The notes beneath the pieces were generated by a model. That model was not told where the DNA came from. It did no database searches and saw only the letters and a program-made list of their open reading frames with translations. Below are positions 17,819 through 24,993 of a stretch of 24,993 nucleotides of DNA, in pieces; position 1 is the first letter of the stretch, and each line of letters starts with the position of its first letter. Both the position numbers and the translations under genes were made by a program. Origin of the DNA: a virus. The stretch covers positions 1-24,993 of the IMG/VR virus record IMGVR_UViG_3300042381_001170; one strand, given 5' to 3'.

Positions 17819-20800
17819 TTAAATTTGATATTCCCAATGCCAAGCCTCTGATGCTATTCTTTTGAATCCATACTGTGCTGCATTAAATGCCAGCCATGCA
17901 TACTCAGGCATATTTGTATTTAGCCTCTTTCTGCTACTATTAGCAAAGTCGACTGCTAATCCAAATCCGTGATTAGAGGTTCCAGGTATTGCTGCTGGTC
18001 CTTCTCCTGGTTTTGGAATACACCTCTGCATACTATCGGCAGAATTGCTACAATTACCCTCAAACGTTCTTTTTTGATCTGGAACTGTTCTATATGCAGA
18101 ATTTATTTTTAATGAAACTCCACCTTTTGTAGCTGCTGCAAGGAGTCTGTCTAAGGCAGGTGCTGCTTTTGAATATAGTCTTACTTGTCCATTATCACTG
18201 CTGATTGCTCCTTTATATTGAGTTGCATTTGAAATTGATACTAGCCTATTGCTTGGCATTTGTCCATTCTTATAAGATACTTGTTCAATTGTTCGTGTCG
18301 ATCCTCCTTTTGTTACACTAGTTTGGCCAGGTACATGCACTCCTGCTGCTTCTTGCGCTGCTAACTCATTTGTTACTGCCAAAGCAGAGGATCCATTTGC
18401 TGCACTAAAGGCACCTACTTCTTCGCTAGATGGTGGTTCGACTATAAAAAATTGAGTAGTAACTGAGGTTTCCCACCTATTAGCCACTCCTACGCTATGC
18501 TCAAGACCTGTTACTATATATCCAAATTTATCCTGATACTTGCTTGGAAGTATTCCTGGAGATATTTTGAATGCTTGTCCTATTATAAATCCTGCTATTC
18601 CGTCTAACTTAAATGATAGTTCGACAGGAATTAGTCCTGGTGCTGGTTCTCCTGATAATATTTTATTTTTTCTTACTACGTTCTCGACTGTCCACTCAGC
18701 ATGCATAGTTTTGAGGTTAGTAGGTGTTCCACCTTCTGCCAATTGTGCTGTATTAAAATCTGTAAAGTATTCCCAAACAGCTTGTCTCCATCCCTCTGCT
18801 CTTGCTTCTCTATCCTCTTGAGCAGATGATAAACCCTCCTTTGGTTCTTCGGAAGTATCTTTAGTTACTCTAATTCGATCAATTATATTTGGATTCCACT
18901 TTAGTATATTATCTACATTATCGCTGTAGTTCTGAGTGGATCCTTGGGCAGCTATTGATATTTGGCTTCCCATCTCATTGGTAATCTTACTACTTATTCC
19001 TACTTCTGTAAAAACACTATCAATTCCTGCCAAAGTAAATTGTGGAAATTTTTGTGCTTCCGCTATTGTTGGGGTTCTATTTCTATCTAAAAGGAACCAA
19101 GTATCTAAGTCTGTATCAAAAGCTAGTCCTAAATCATTTATACCTCCTAAGGCTGTATTTACTCCCTCAAGCACACTCTCAACAATATCGTGCATACTTT
19201 TATCGATCTTTCCATCCTTATCCAAAGCTTCATCTAATTTTGCCTTTAAGTATGTAGTTGGTACTAGTATATTCAGTACATCCTCGTTAGTACCTCCTGG
19301 TTGATACCCATTATGGCTATGTACACATTCAACAAATCCCATTTTACTTCCAAAGATTGCTTTATTAACTACGTCAAATCCTTTATTTACTGCTGATTTT
19401 GCTGTCTGTTTGATAGCCTCTAGCTCATTCCAAAAGGAGTCGTTTAGCAGCTTGATTGTAGCGGCAGCTCCAGCTGGGCCTAGTTGAGCTGTCACCTTTG
19501 CAATCTCTTTATCTAAGGTAGCTTGTCTGTAAGCTAATTTTGCCTCTAAGCTTAGCATTGATAATCCTCCAGCATCTGCTTCTGGTGCTGCAGGAAGTAC
19601 ACATACTAGTGGGTCTATTGAAAAATGCTCAGGACTTGTTAAAAAATTAGAAGATAGATTATAGTCTATATTAAACTTAGCTAAGGTCCTATCCTTACTA
19701 TCTTTACCCTTACTTGCGTCTACTAGGCTAATTGATGTATTAAATATATCAAAAAATGTACGAAGAGGTATGTAGTATAGATCCTGATTAGTGTCCCAGA
19801 ATGGAATTACTGAGTCGTTTACTGTTATTTTTTGATAGTATCCTCTAAAGTCTTGTAACTTTTCTGCTAATGTTGGAGCTACTTCCTTTAAATGTTCTTT
19901 TGTAAAAGCAGGAGTTACAATTTCCTGCATCCTAGTTATTACGTAGTGGTATATGCTCTTTCTTTGCTCTATTCCTTTTTCTGATGTACTGCTTTCTAAA
20001 TCTCCTAACGCTAGTCTTAGTTGTGGATCAAATGTTAGTTTAATAGATTCTAATATTTCTCCTTGAGAAATTATGCTAACACTACATTCATATCCTCCAG
20101 TTGAATTGTAATTCCAAGAAAAATTCTTAACATATCCAATCATCCCCTCGTAATTATACGAACTTTTTTCTCTAAGACTTTTAATATCTTCAAGTAATTG
20201 AGTCATACCAATTCCATTGCGAAAAAAGCGATTTCCTATCGACTCAATCTCTGTATACAGTTTCCCATCATTATCAACATACATTGAATGTCCCCACTCA
20301 AGTAAAATTGAAAATCCTGGTCGCAGGTACAGCTCCTCCATTATTTCAAAATCCTCTAAAGTCCAGCATACAAATTTTACCTCTGCTTCTCTTAGGGTTC
20401 CATAAGTATTTTTTGACTTAACATTCATGGAAGTAATGCCTGGCATGGGCCTTATGCCTGTGCTTGCTGCTCTATTTTGATATGCGTAGTTACTATATGC
20501 GCCGGTTGTAGCATCTGTTGGTGCATAGTCAATACCCTGTCTTAGTCCTCTATCAGGTCTAAGAACTCCTCCCATAAGAATATTGTACCCTGCTAGTATA
20601 TTGCTTCCGTTGATCTCCTTACGGCCTTTTTGTTGTGCTAGCTGTGCTGATTGTTCCTTTGTTAGTGTATTTACAGAAGAAGACATTTTTATCCAACCTG
20701 TTTTGGCATTTGCATAGATTAAGTCTTCGTTTGTCTTTCCCGTTTTTTTACCAATAATTAATTTTCGAGCTTCAATCTGTGCTGCTACTTTGGCTGAGAC

Positions 20801-20824
20801 TGGTTCGCCGTATCCTTTTGCCAT
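17819..20824 (-). CDS. Baseplate hub protein with C-terminal M15 (VanY-like) peptidase
   Basis: This 1001-residue protein has a long structural part and a C-terminal zinc peptidase. The peptidase is seen in LKINSAYRTVPDQ, then GTSNHGFGLAVDF with His952 and Asp959, and SEAWHWEY with His996; these give the His-Asp-His metal set of the D-Ala-D-Ala carboxypeptidase/endolysin family. The structural part (about 1-820) has features of tail hub and spike proteins (MNVKSKNTYGTLREAEVKFV, LYLRPGFSILLEWGHSMYV, RWETSVTTQFFIVEPP). Such fusions place a cell-wall-cleaving enzyme at the tip of a contractile tail, the role that lysozyme-bearing gp5 plays in T4. The start overlaps the LysM gene stop by one base (TAATG). 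Confidence 0.85.
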   Translation of the reverse strand: MAKGYGEPVSAKVAAQIEARKLIIGKKTGKTNEDLIYANAKTGWIKMSSSVNTLTKEQSAQLAQQKGRKEINGSNILAGYNILMGGVLRPDRGLRQGIDYAPTDATTGAYSNYAYQNRAASTGIRPMPGITSMNVKSKNTYGTLREAEVKFVCWTLEDFEIMEELYLRPGFSILLEWGHSMYVDNDGKLYTEIESIGNRFFRNGIGMTQLLEDIKSLREKSSYNYEGMIGYVKNFSWNYNSTGGYECSVSIISQGEILESIKLTFDPQLRLALGDLESSTSEKGIEQRKSIYHYVITRMQEIVTPAFTKEHLKEVAPTLAEKLQDFRGYYQKITVNDSVIPFWDTNQDLYYIPLRTFFDIFNTSISLVDASKGKDSKDRTLAKFNIDYNLSSNFLTSPEHFSIDPLVCVLPAAPEADAGGLSMLSLEAKLAYRQATLDKEIAKVTAQLGPAGAAATIKLLNDSFWNELEAIKQTAKSAVNKGFDVVNKAIFGSKMGFVECVHSHNGYQPGGTNEDVLNILVPTTYLKAKLDEALDKDGKIDKSMHDIVESVLEGVNTALGGINDLGLAFDTDLDTWFLLDRNRTPTIAEAQKFPQFTLAGIDSVFTEVGISSKITNEMGSQISIAAQGSTQNYSDNVDNILKWNPNIIDRIRVTKDTSEEPKEGLSSAQEDREARAEGWRQAVWEYFTDFNTAQLAEGGTPTNLKTMHAEWTVENVVRKNKILSGEPAPGLIPVELSFKLDGIAGFIIGQAFKISPGILPSKYQDKFGYIVTGLEHSVGVANRWETSVTTQFFIVEPPSSEEVGAFSAANGSSALAVTNELAAQEAAGVHVPGQTSVTKGGSTRTIEQVSYKNGQMPSNRLVSISNATQYKGAISSDNGQVRLYSKAAPALDRLLAAATKGGVSLKINSAYRTVPDQKRTFEGNCSNSADSMQRCIPKPGEGPAAIPGTSNHGFGLAVDFANSSRKRLNTNMPEYAWLAFNAAQYGFKRIASEAWHWEYQI

Positions 20825-21129
20825 TACCTTAGTTTATTTATGTCTCTATATAACTGTAATATATTTTCCTTATTTGCAGGTATTCTTAGCTGTATTCCTG
20901 GCTCTACAATTAAAGATGCTCTTTCAGAGTTATTTGCCATTGCAATGATCCACCATAAAGAATGGTCACTATAGAACTGTTGTGCCAAAGTATCATACCT
21001 ATCTCCTCCTGTAGAGATCACGTAGTAGTCCTGATCGGATAGTGGAATATCTGGATATATAGTATTATTTATATATTCTACTCCGTCTGAGGTTTTAGAA
21101 TGCTGTATGTCTCTGTATCTATTTGCCAT
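20824..21129 (-). CDS. LysM-domain baseplate protein, gp53-like
   Basis: This 101-residue protein has the signature of small LysM-containing tail proteins (phage tail protein X / T4 gp53 region): GGDRYDTLAQQFYSDHSLWWIIAMAN, then VEPGIQLRIP. In contractile phages these link the baseplate wedge or hub to tail tube or peptidoglycan. The N-terminal third is an extended arm (RYRDIQHSKTSDGVEYINNT). It lies between the 608-residue tail protein and the hub, with a 1-base overlap with the hub start, so stoichiometric co-translation is likely. Confidence 0.85.
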   Translation of the reverse strand: MANRYRDIQHSKTSDGVEYINNTIYPDIPLSDQDYYVISTGGDRYDTLAQQFYSDHSLWWIIAMANNSERASLIVEPGIQLRIPANKENILQLYRDINKLR

Positions 21130-21134
21130 ATACT

Positions 21135-22961
21135 TTATAGTTTATCTCCTTCTGTAAAGAATCTTACACCTTCTTGTGGACTTGTTATATAGTTATAGAG
21201 TCCTGTTTGAGGTGCAAAGGTGTGAATTGGTTTAAATGAAATGCTACACTGTATTACCATAGGCAATACCTGTACATCTGTCTCTACTCCCTCTGGTTGT
21301 CCCATTGCTATCTCCCAAGGTGTTCCATCTACTAAACTATACTTAACCGAGGTTATTACTCCTGGTACTTGATCAAGATACGACCCAACTGTCATTTTTA
21401 CAAGCGTTCCTCTCATTAGTCCTGATGTACCGTAGGTAGGTGCTGTTGTAGATGCTAGGTATACCATTTTTTTATATAATGGCTTTAGTTCCGATCTTGT
21501 AGCTGGTGCTATTTTAAATGATAGCGTTATATCTCTGTCAAATCCTCCATAGGTATAAAAACTTTCTGCTCTACCTACATATTTACGAGCTTCCCAACTT
21601 GCATTATATCCATCATCAAAAGAGTCGATATATGCTCTAAAGTACAAAAACCTACTATCTGCTGGCTCGGGTGTTATTACCTCAAAGTATAATTTAGCAA
21701 GATCTCTTCCTGCGGCTGCTCCTGGCACTCTGTCGGCTGAGATATCCTGACTATTTAGTGTATCTACCTCTGTGCCATTTCCCAATTCCCAGTAAGTATT
21801 GCTTGACCTACTACCATCTCTTCTAGCTCCTTGATCTCCTAAACCTACTCTGCGTTCTTTAACTACATCTCTACTTGGCTTGCTTGGATCTACTTGTCTA
21901 TTTTGTGATTCTGATGTGTATGTGCTTCCGTACTTATAGGAATCTTTCTTACCTCTTGTGTATACGTCCTCATCACTGCTTATAGGATCTACTACATCTT
22001 TTTTTGAAGCTTGTATGGTGATTGCACTCGCTGCTAGGTTTGCTGGAGTTATTTCTGTGTAGATGGTATCGCCATTTACTGCAGTGTTTATGTTTCCTTG
22101 TGTATCAGTTTTAATATATCCACTTCCATCACTATATGATGAACTAGGTAAATTATTTAAGGAATTAGGAAGGCTACTTCCTGTTATACCCACTTTGTCT
22201 ATGCTAACTATGGTGCTTTGCGGATTTTTAGTACCACTCTTTGCTGTAGTCTGTCCTATACCACTCTCCGAAGGTGATACTGCTATAGGTGTTCCACTTT
22301 CTGCGTTTAGCTTGGACTGTCTTTTATTGCTTCCAGATACCGGAAGAGCAGGATTTGCTATCTCATTACGATCTACATATACATCTCCTAGATAATTAAA
22401 TGCACTAGCATTCCTATTGACTAACTGGGTCTCTGCATTAGTTGGTACTACCTCTCCTCTCAAAGCATACTGTGCTCCCTCCACTCCACCTGCTCCGAAA
22501 AATGAAGCAAATGCACCTGGTATTTTTTCATTTGCACCCGGCCTTAGGTATGTATCAGTTCTAAATCCTTTTAGGAAATGCGTACCTGTTCCATTTACAG
22601 GAACTTGTGCTAGAGTCGATCCTGCAATCTTAACTGTATTGAGAAGAGTGCTTCCAGCTTGTTGTAGAACTGCTCTAACTAAGGATTTTCCTCCTTGTTG
22701 TGCTTTTCTAATTTTATCACCTGCTCCTACTTGTTGAAGCAATGCTTCGTTTAGTAGGTACTTTATTCCCGGCTTATCTACAAGCATTTGGGCAATACGG
22801 GAAACATCGTCAATGCGATGTGAAATCTCTGCTCCTATTTGACTTCCTGGTGCTTGTCCAATGTCTTTTGTTACATAGGGCTTATCGCTTCCAAGAGGTA
22901 TGGAACCATACTTCAGACTTTTAAGGTCTGTGTGCAGTGTGATTAATCCGTTATTTGCCAT
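21135..22961 (-). CDS. Large baseplate or tail structural protein
   Basis: This 608-residue protein has an N-terminal Gly/Ala-rich region with FLKGFRTDTYLRPGANEKIPGAFASFFGAGG, a low-complexity Ser/Gly/Asn middle (about 210-400), and a conserved-looking C-terminal domain (about 430-600): LYFRAYIDSFDDGYNASWEARKYVGRAESF, then TYGGFDRDITLSFKIAP, then SELKPLYKKMVYLASTTAPTYG and MRGTLVKMTVGSYLDQVPG. That C-terminal pattern recurs in baseplate or tail-tube-terminal proteins of large contractile phages, from memory; I cannot pin it to a specific T4 gene number. Position between a small virion protein and the LysM protein supports a baseplate role. Confidence 0.7.
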   Translation of the reverse strand: MANNGLITLHTDLKSLKYGSIPLGSDKPYVTKDIGQAPGSQIGAEISHRIDDVSRIAQMLVDKPGIKYLLNEALLQQVGAGDKIRKAQQGGKSLVRAVLQQAGSTLLNTVKIAGSTLAQVPVNGTGTHFLKGFRTDTYLRPGANEKIPGAFASFFGAGGVEGAQYALRGEVVPTNAETQLVNRNASAFNYLGDVYVDRNEIANPALPVSGSNKRQSKLNAESGTPIAVSPSESGIGQTTAKSGTKNPQSTIVSIDKVGITGSSLPNSLNNLPSSSYSDGSGYIKTDTQGNINTAVNGDTIYTEITPANLAASAITIQASKKDVVDPISSDEDVYTRGKKDSYKYGSTYTSESQNRQVDPSKPSRDVVKERRVGLGDQGARRDGSRSSNTYWELGNGTEVDTLNSQDISADRVPGAAAGRDLAKLYFEVITPEPADSRFLYFRAYIDSFDDGYNASWEARKYVGRAESFYTYGGFDRDITLSFKIAPATRSELKPLYKKMVYLASTTAPTYGTSGLMRGTLVKMTVGSYLDQVPGVITSVKYSLVDGTPWEIAMGQPEGVETDVQVLPMVIQCSISFKPIHTFAPQTGLYNYITSPQEGVRFFTEGDKL

Positions 22962-22969
22962 TTAGTTTC

Positions 22970-23194
22970 TTATCTAGGTAAGTTACTCATGTAGGGAAGT
23001 GGCTGTCCTGAAAGAGATACTGTTGGTGGTACTCCATTTATGTCTAGCACAGAAGGACTCTGGTCGATATTTGGAATATCTGTAATTGATGATTGAAAAT
23101 GCAATGTTGATGCTGGATTGGCACTTGGTATGCGTACTGGTGTTGCTCCGTCTAATCCTAAGTTAGATGATGGTAATAAATCTAATAGTCCCAT
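22970..23194 (-). CDS. Small Pro/Ser-rich virion protein
   Basis: This 74-residue protein (MGLLDLLPSSNLGLDGATPV at the start) is rich in Pro, Ser and Leu with no helix-forming stretches or charged clusters, and looks like an extended structural or scaffold peptide. It sits between the tape measure gene and the large baseplate gene (8 nt from the latter). A class 2 TATTTATA box lies about 21 nt upstream of the start, giving it the best-spaced late-type promoter in the window. No family is known to me. Confidence 0.65.
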   Translation of the reverse strand: MGLLDLLPSSNLGLDGATPVRIPSANPASTLHFQSSITDIPNIDQSPSVLDINGVPPTVSLSGQPLPYMSNLPR

Positions 23195-23215
23195 ATTAAT
23201 TGTGTTTTATTTTAT

Positions 23216-23223
23216 TATAAATA
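23216..23223 (-). promoter_or_regulatory. Class 2 TATTTATA box before the baseplate operon
   Basis: TATTTATA on the minus strand (CTATTTATAATAAA in context, identical to endonucleases D and E) lies 21 nt before the start of the gene at 23194 and just after the tape measure gene. As the only box directly upstream of structural genes, it is the main reason to think of this class as late promoters. Confidence 0.45.
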
Positions 23224-23229
23224 GTTTGT

Positions 23230-24993
23230 TTATGCCGATTTGTAACTTCCAAGTACTTGTGATCTACCTACTTTATTTGTATCCATATAAACATCTCCTG
23301 TTTTATTAAGCAAAGCGGTAAGTAGTGACTTGTTTTCTTCTCTCATTTGTCTTATTTCATTATGAGTATTATCTCTACTTGCTACAGCTTGTGACATTGT
23401 TGATGCTGGTGCTCCTTTTGGTTTATTTCCCATTAAGTTTGTTCCTGCTGCTATTTGATCATTTGGATGTAGTTGAACTGTTCCAAATTCTCCAGATACT
23501 ACTGGTCCTTTTTTAGGATCAATAACTCCATCTTTCATTTGAGAGTATACTAAGGCTCCTACTCCTGCTGCAATTCCTAACCCTAATAATGCTTGGAGTG
23601 GATTTGCTACTGCCCAGGCTGCTGCTATTCCTATTGATTTTGCCAATTCACCCGATAGCAATGCTTGTCTCGCAAGTAGCAGAGAGTTGTACCCCATTGC
23701 GGCTCCTTTTTGTGCAATTGCTTGGCCTGTTAGGAATGATTGATATCCTGCAACCGACATTGAGGATAGCTCCCATGCCTTTACTAGTCCATATATTATG
23801 GTGAATCCTGTTATTAATGGAGATAGGAAAGATAGTACTGATCCAATTCCACCTGCTACGCTTGCTATAACAAATGCTATTGGCTGTACAATACTGATCA
23901 ATGCCGATACTACTGGTACTAGTGCGTCTAGTATTGGTGCAAATGCTTGTGCTAGTTTATCTAATGATATCTTAATTCTATCCTGGATGCTTGCTTGCTC
24001 TAGCTGCTCTATTGTCACTCCTCTTGCAGCTGCTTGTGCCTCTTTACTTGCACCTGCTCTTAGAAGTTCCTGTTGAGCCATCTTACCTAATTCGTCCCTA
24101 CTCATTCCTAAAGCTTTTGCCAAAGAATCTTGCTGAATGCGGTTCATTCTACTAAACTCTGCTGCTGAGGCTCCATTCTTAGCTAGCTCTGCTGATAGTC
24201 CTGCTAGATCATTATTTAATGCTAGTTCTCTAGCTTTTTCTAGATTTAATTGCTTACCCGTTAATAGCTCAGCTTCCAGTTCAGCAGAAATAGAGGATTC
24301 GAAATTTATTAATGATTCTGCAATTTGATCTACTTTTTCTAAATTAATTCCTAAACCCAAGGCTGCGGATGCTGCGGCTGATAATTTTTCTGGGTTTCCT
24401 CCTAGAGATAGTGAGATACTATCTGAGGTATTTAGTACCTCCTGTAGCACTAGTCCGTGGGCTACTACTGATCTATTTGCAGTATTGTACTTATTTGTGG
24501 CTCCTACTATTGCTTTTTCGTAATCTTGAATACCTTTTCCTGCAACTTTGCTTCTCATTCCTAAGTTAGCTGCTTGCTTCTCACTCAGTCCAAGTAGGTT
24601 TTTTGCTTCTGCTAATCTACCTAAATCTTTATTAGAAAAGATTGCACCTGCCGCAAATCCCATCTCCTTTGTGAGCTCTCCCATCACCTTTAGTACATCT
24701 ACTGAAGATGCTAGACTCATGTTCATTCCTGCTGTGCTTACAGCATTCTGTCCTGTAAGTCTGGTGTACTCTACTGCTGCTGTATTTACATCTAGAAAGG
24801 CAGTATAGATTTTCCCCATTATAAAAAGTGGGTCCATCATTCCTTTTGCCAAAACCGCTACGGTCTGTCCTATTGCTTTACCTGCAAATTGAAATCTCTT
24901 ACCAAAACTCAATGCCCTTCCGTTATTCTCCTCTACAGCCTTTCTTATATCACTATTAAGCTTATCTCTTATATCGTCTAGCTGTTCCGAGAC
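23230..24993 (-). CDS. Tape measure protein, 5' end outside the window
   Basis: The frame runs without a stop from the right edge to a TAG-side end at 23230, giving at least 587 residues. It is the C-terminal part of a tail tape measure protein: long Ala/Leu/Ser-rich helices (AASAALGLGINLEKVDQIAESL, ELEAELLTGKQLNLEKARELAL), several hydrophobic transmembrane-like segments (ISIVQPIAFVIASVAGGIGSVLSFL, LLGLGIAAGVGALVY), then a soluble C-terminal region with VSGEFGTVQLHPNDQIAAGT. A TTG codon at 24912 could be read as a start but lies inside the ongoing frame (KAVEENNGRALSFGKRF in context). It sets tail length and passes through the membrane with DNA at ejection. Confidence 0.85.
   Translation of the reverse strand, partial: VSEQLDDIRDKLNSDIRKAVEENNGRALSFGKRFQFAGKAIGQTVAVLAKGMMDPLFIMGKIYTAFLDVNTAAVEYTRLTGQNAVSTAGMNMSLASSVDVLKVMGELTKEMGFAAGAIFSNKDLGRLAEAKNLLGLSEKQAANLGMRSKVAGKGIQDYEKAIVGATNKYNTANRSVVAHGLVLQEVLNTSDSISLSLGGNPEKLSAAASAALGLGINLEKVDQIAESLINFESSISAELEAELLTGKQLNLEKARELALNNDLAGLSAELAKNGASAAEFSRMNRIQQDSLAKALGMSRDELGKMAQQELLRAGASKEAQAAARGVTIEQLEQASIQDRIKISLDKLAQAFAPILDALVPVVSALISIVQPIAFVIASVAGGIGSVLSFLSPLITGFTIIYGLVKAWELSSMSVAGYQSFLTGQAIAQKGAAMGYNSLLLARQALLSGELAKSIGIAAAWAVANPLQALLGLGIAAGVGALVYSQMKDGVIDPKKGPVVSGEFGTVQLHPNDQIAAGTNLMGNKPKGAPASTMSQAVASRDNTHNEIRQMREENKSLLTALLNKTGDVYMDTNKVGRSQVLGSYKSA

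Noticed and set aside
22063-22737. Plus-strand ORFs of about 110 residues within the large baseplate gene
   Set aside because: They are shadows of a well-supported minus-strand gene with tail-protein features.
24830-24912. TTG at 24912 as the start of the tape measure gene
   Set aside because: The frame stays open without a stop to the window edge, and the upstream residues continue a sensible charged helix, so the real start is outside the window.
1-24993. tRNA genes, CRISPR arrays, integrase or att sites
   Set aside because: No cloverleaf-like segment with a T-loop, no regularly spaced repeats and no recombinase or direct-repeat att pair were seen.

Overview
This window looks like part of a low-GC, T4-type tailed phage genome (a myovirus). 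The most likely host is a member of the Bacteroidota; this is inference. The phage assignment rests on the gene set: a gp32-like ssDNA-binding protein, a UvsX/RecA-like recombinase, a 5'-3' exonuclease, a DnaB/gp41-type helicase, a family A DNA polymerase, class I ribonucleotide reductase, thioredoxin, a LysM baseplate protein, a baseplate hub fused to a peptidoglycan peptidase, and a tape measure protein. The host inference rests on four things: very AT-rich leaders, almost no Shine-Dalgarno sequences, a recurring TTG-N20-TATATT promoter that resembles the Bacteroidota -33/-7 consensus, and a small lipoprotein with an LVVVSCKK lipobox. Every gene I could support is on the minus strand, so transcription runs from high to low coordinates.

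Layout in transcription order. Positions 24993-17150 are a late structural module: tape measure protein (5' end outside the window), a small virion protein, a large baseplate or tail protein, a LysM protein, a 1001-residue hub with a C-terminal M15 (VanY-like) peptidase, and a further structural-type protein. A terminator fused to a promoter separates this from the replication module at 17086-8854: compact PolA-type polymerase, gp32, UvsX, exonuclease and replicative helicase. Positions 8800-2401 hold nucleotide metabolism and DNA processing: nrdB, nrdA, a Holliday-junction-resolvase-like nuclease and thioredoxin. Positions 2388-1 are a run of small accessory genes, including several under 60 codons: a CxxC membrane protein, a lipoprotein and a 25-residue ORF.

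Five free-standing GIY-YIG homing endonuclease genes interrupt the replication and nucleotide modules at 2878, 4285, 6713, 13208 and 15061. Three of them carry the same type of 5' RNA leader. Each leader has a small hairpin whose 7-nt loop is perfectly complementary to the 7-nt apical loop of a following terminator-like hairpin, and that hairpin ends in a U-tract just before the start codon. Two leaders are near-identical in sequence but have different loop pairs with matching compensatory changes; the third keeps only the architecture. This kissing-loop attenuator or sRNA attached to a homing endonuclease is the best candidate here for something undescribed.

Two promoter-like classes can be read by eye. 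Class 1 (TTGNNN-N17-TATATT) precedes the lipoprotein, two small ORFs, gp32 and the polymerase. Class 2 (TATTTATA) precedes all five endonuclease genes, a head-protein-like gene, one hypothetical gene and one structural gene, which would suit a late class. Two small proteins share an N-terminal peptide followed by T4 prohead-protease-like cleavage sites and may be internal head proteins. I saw no tRNA genes, rRNA, CRISPR arrays, integrase or attachment sites, and once the small ORFs are included no stretch longer than about 300 bases lacks a gene.
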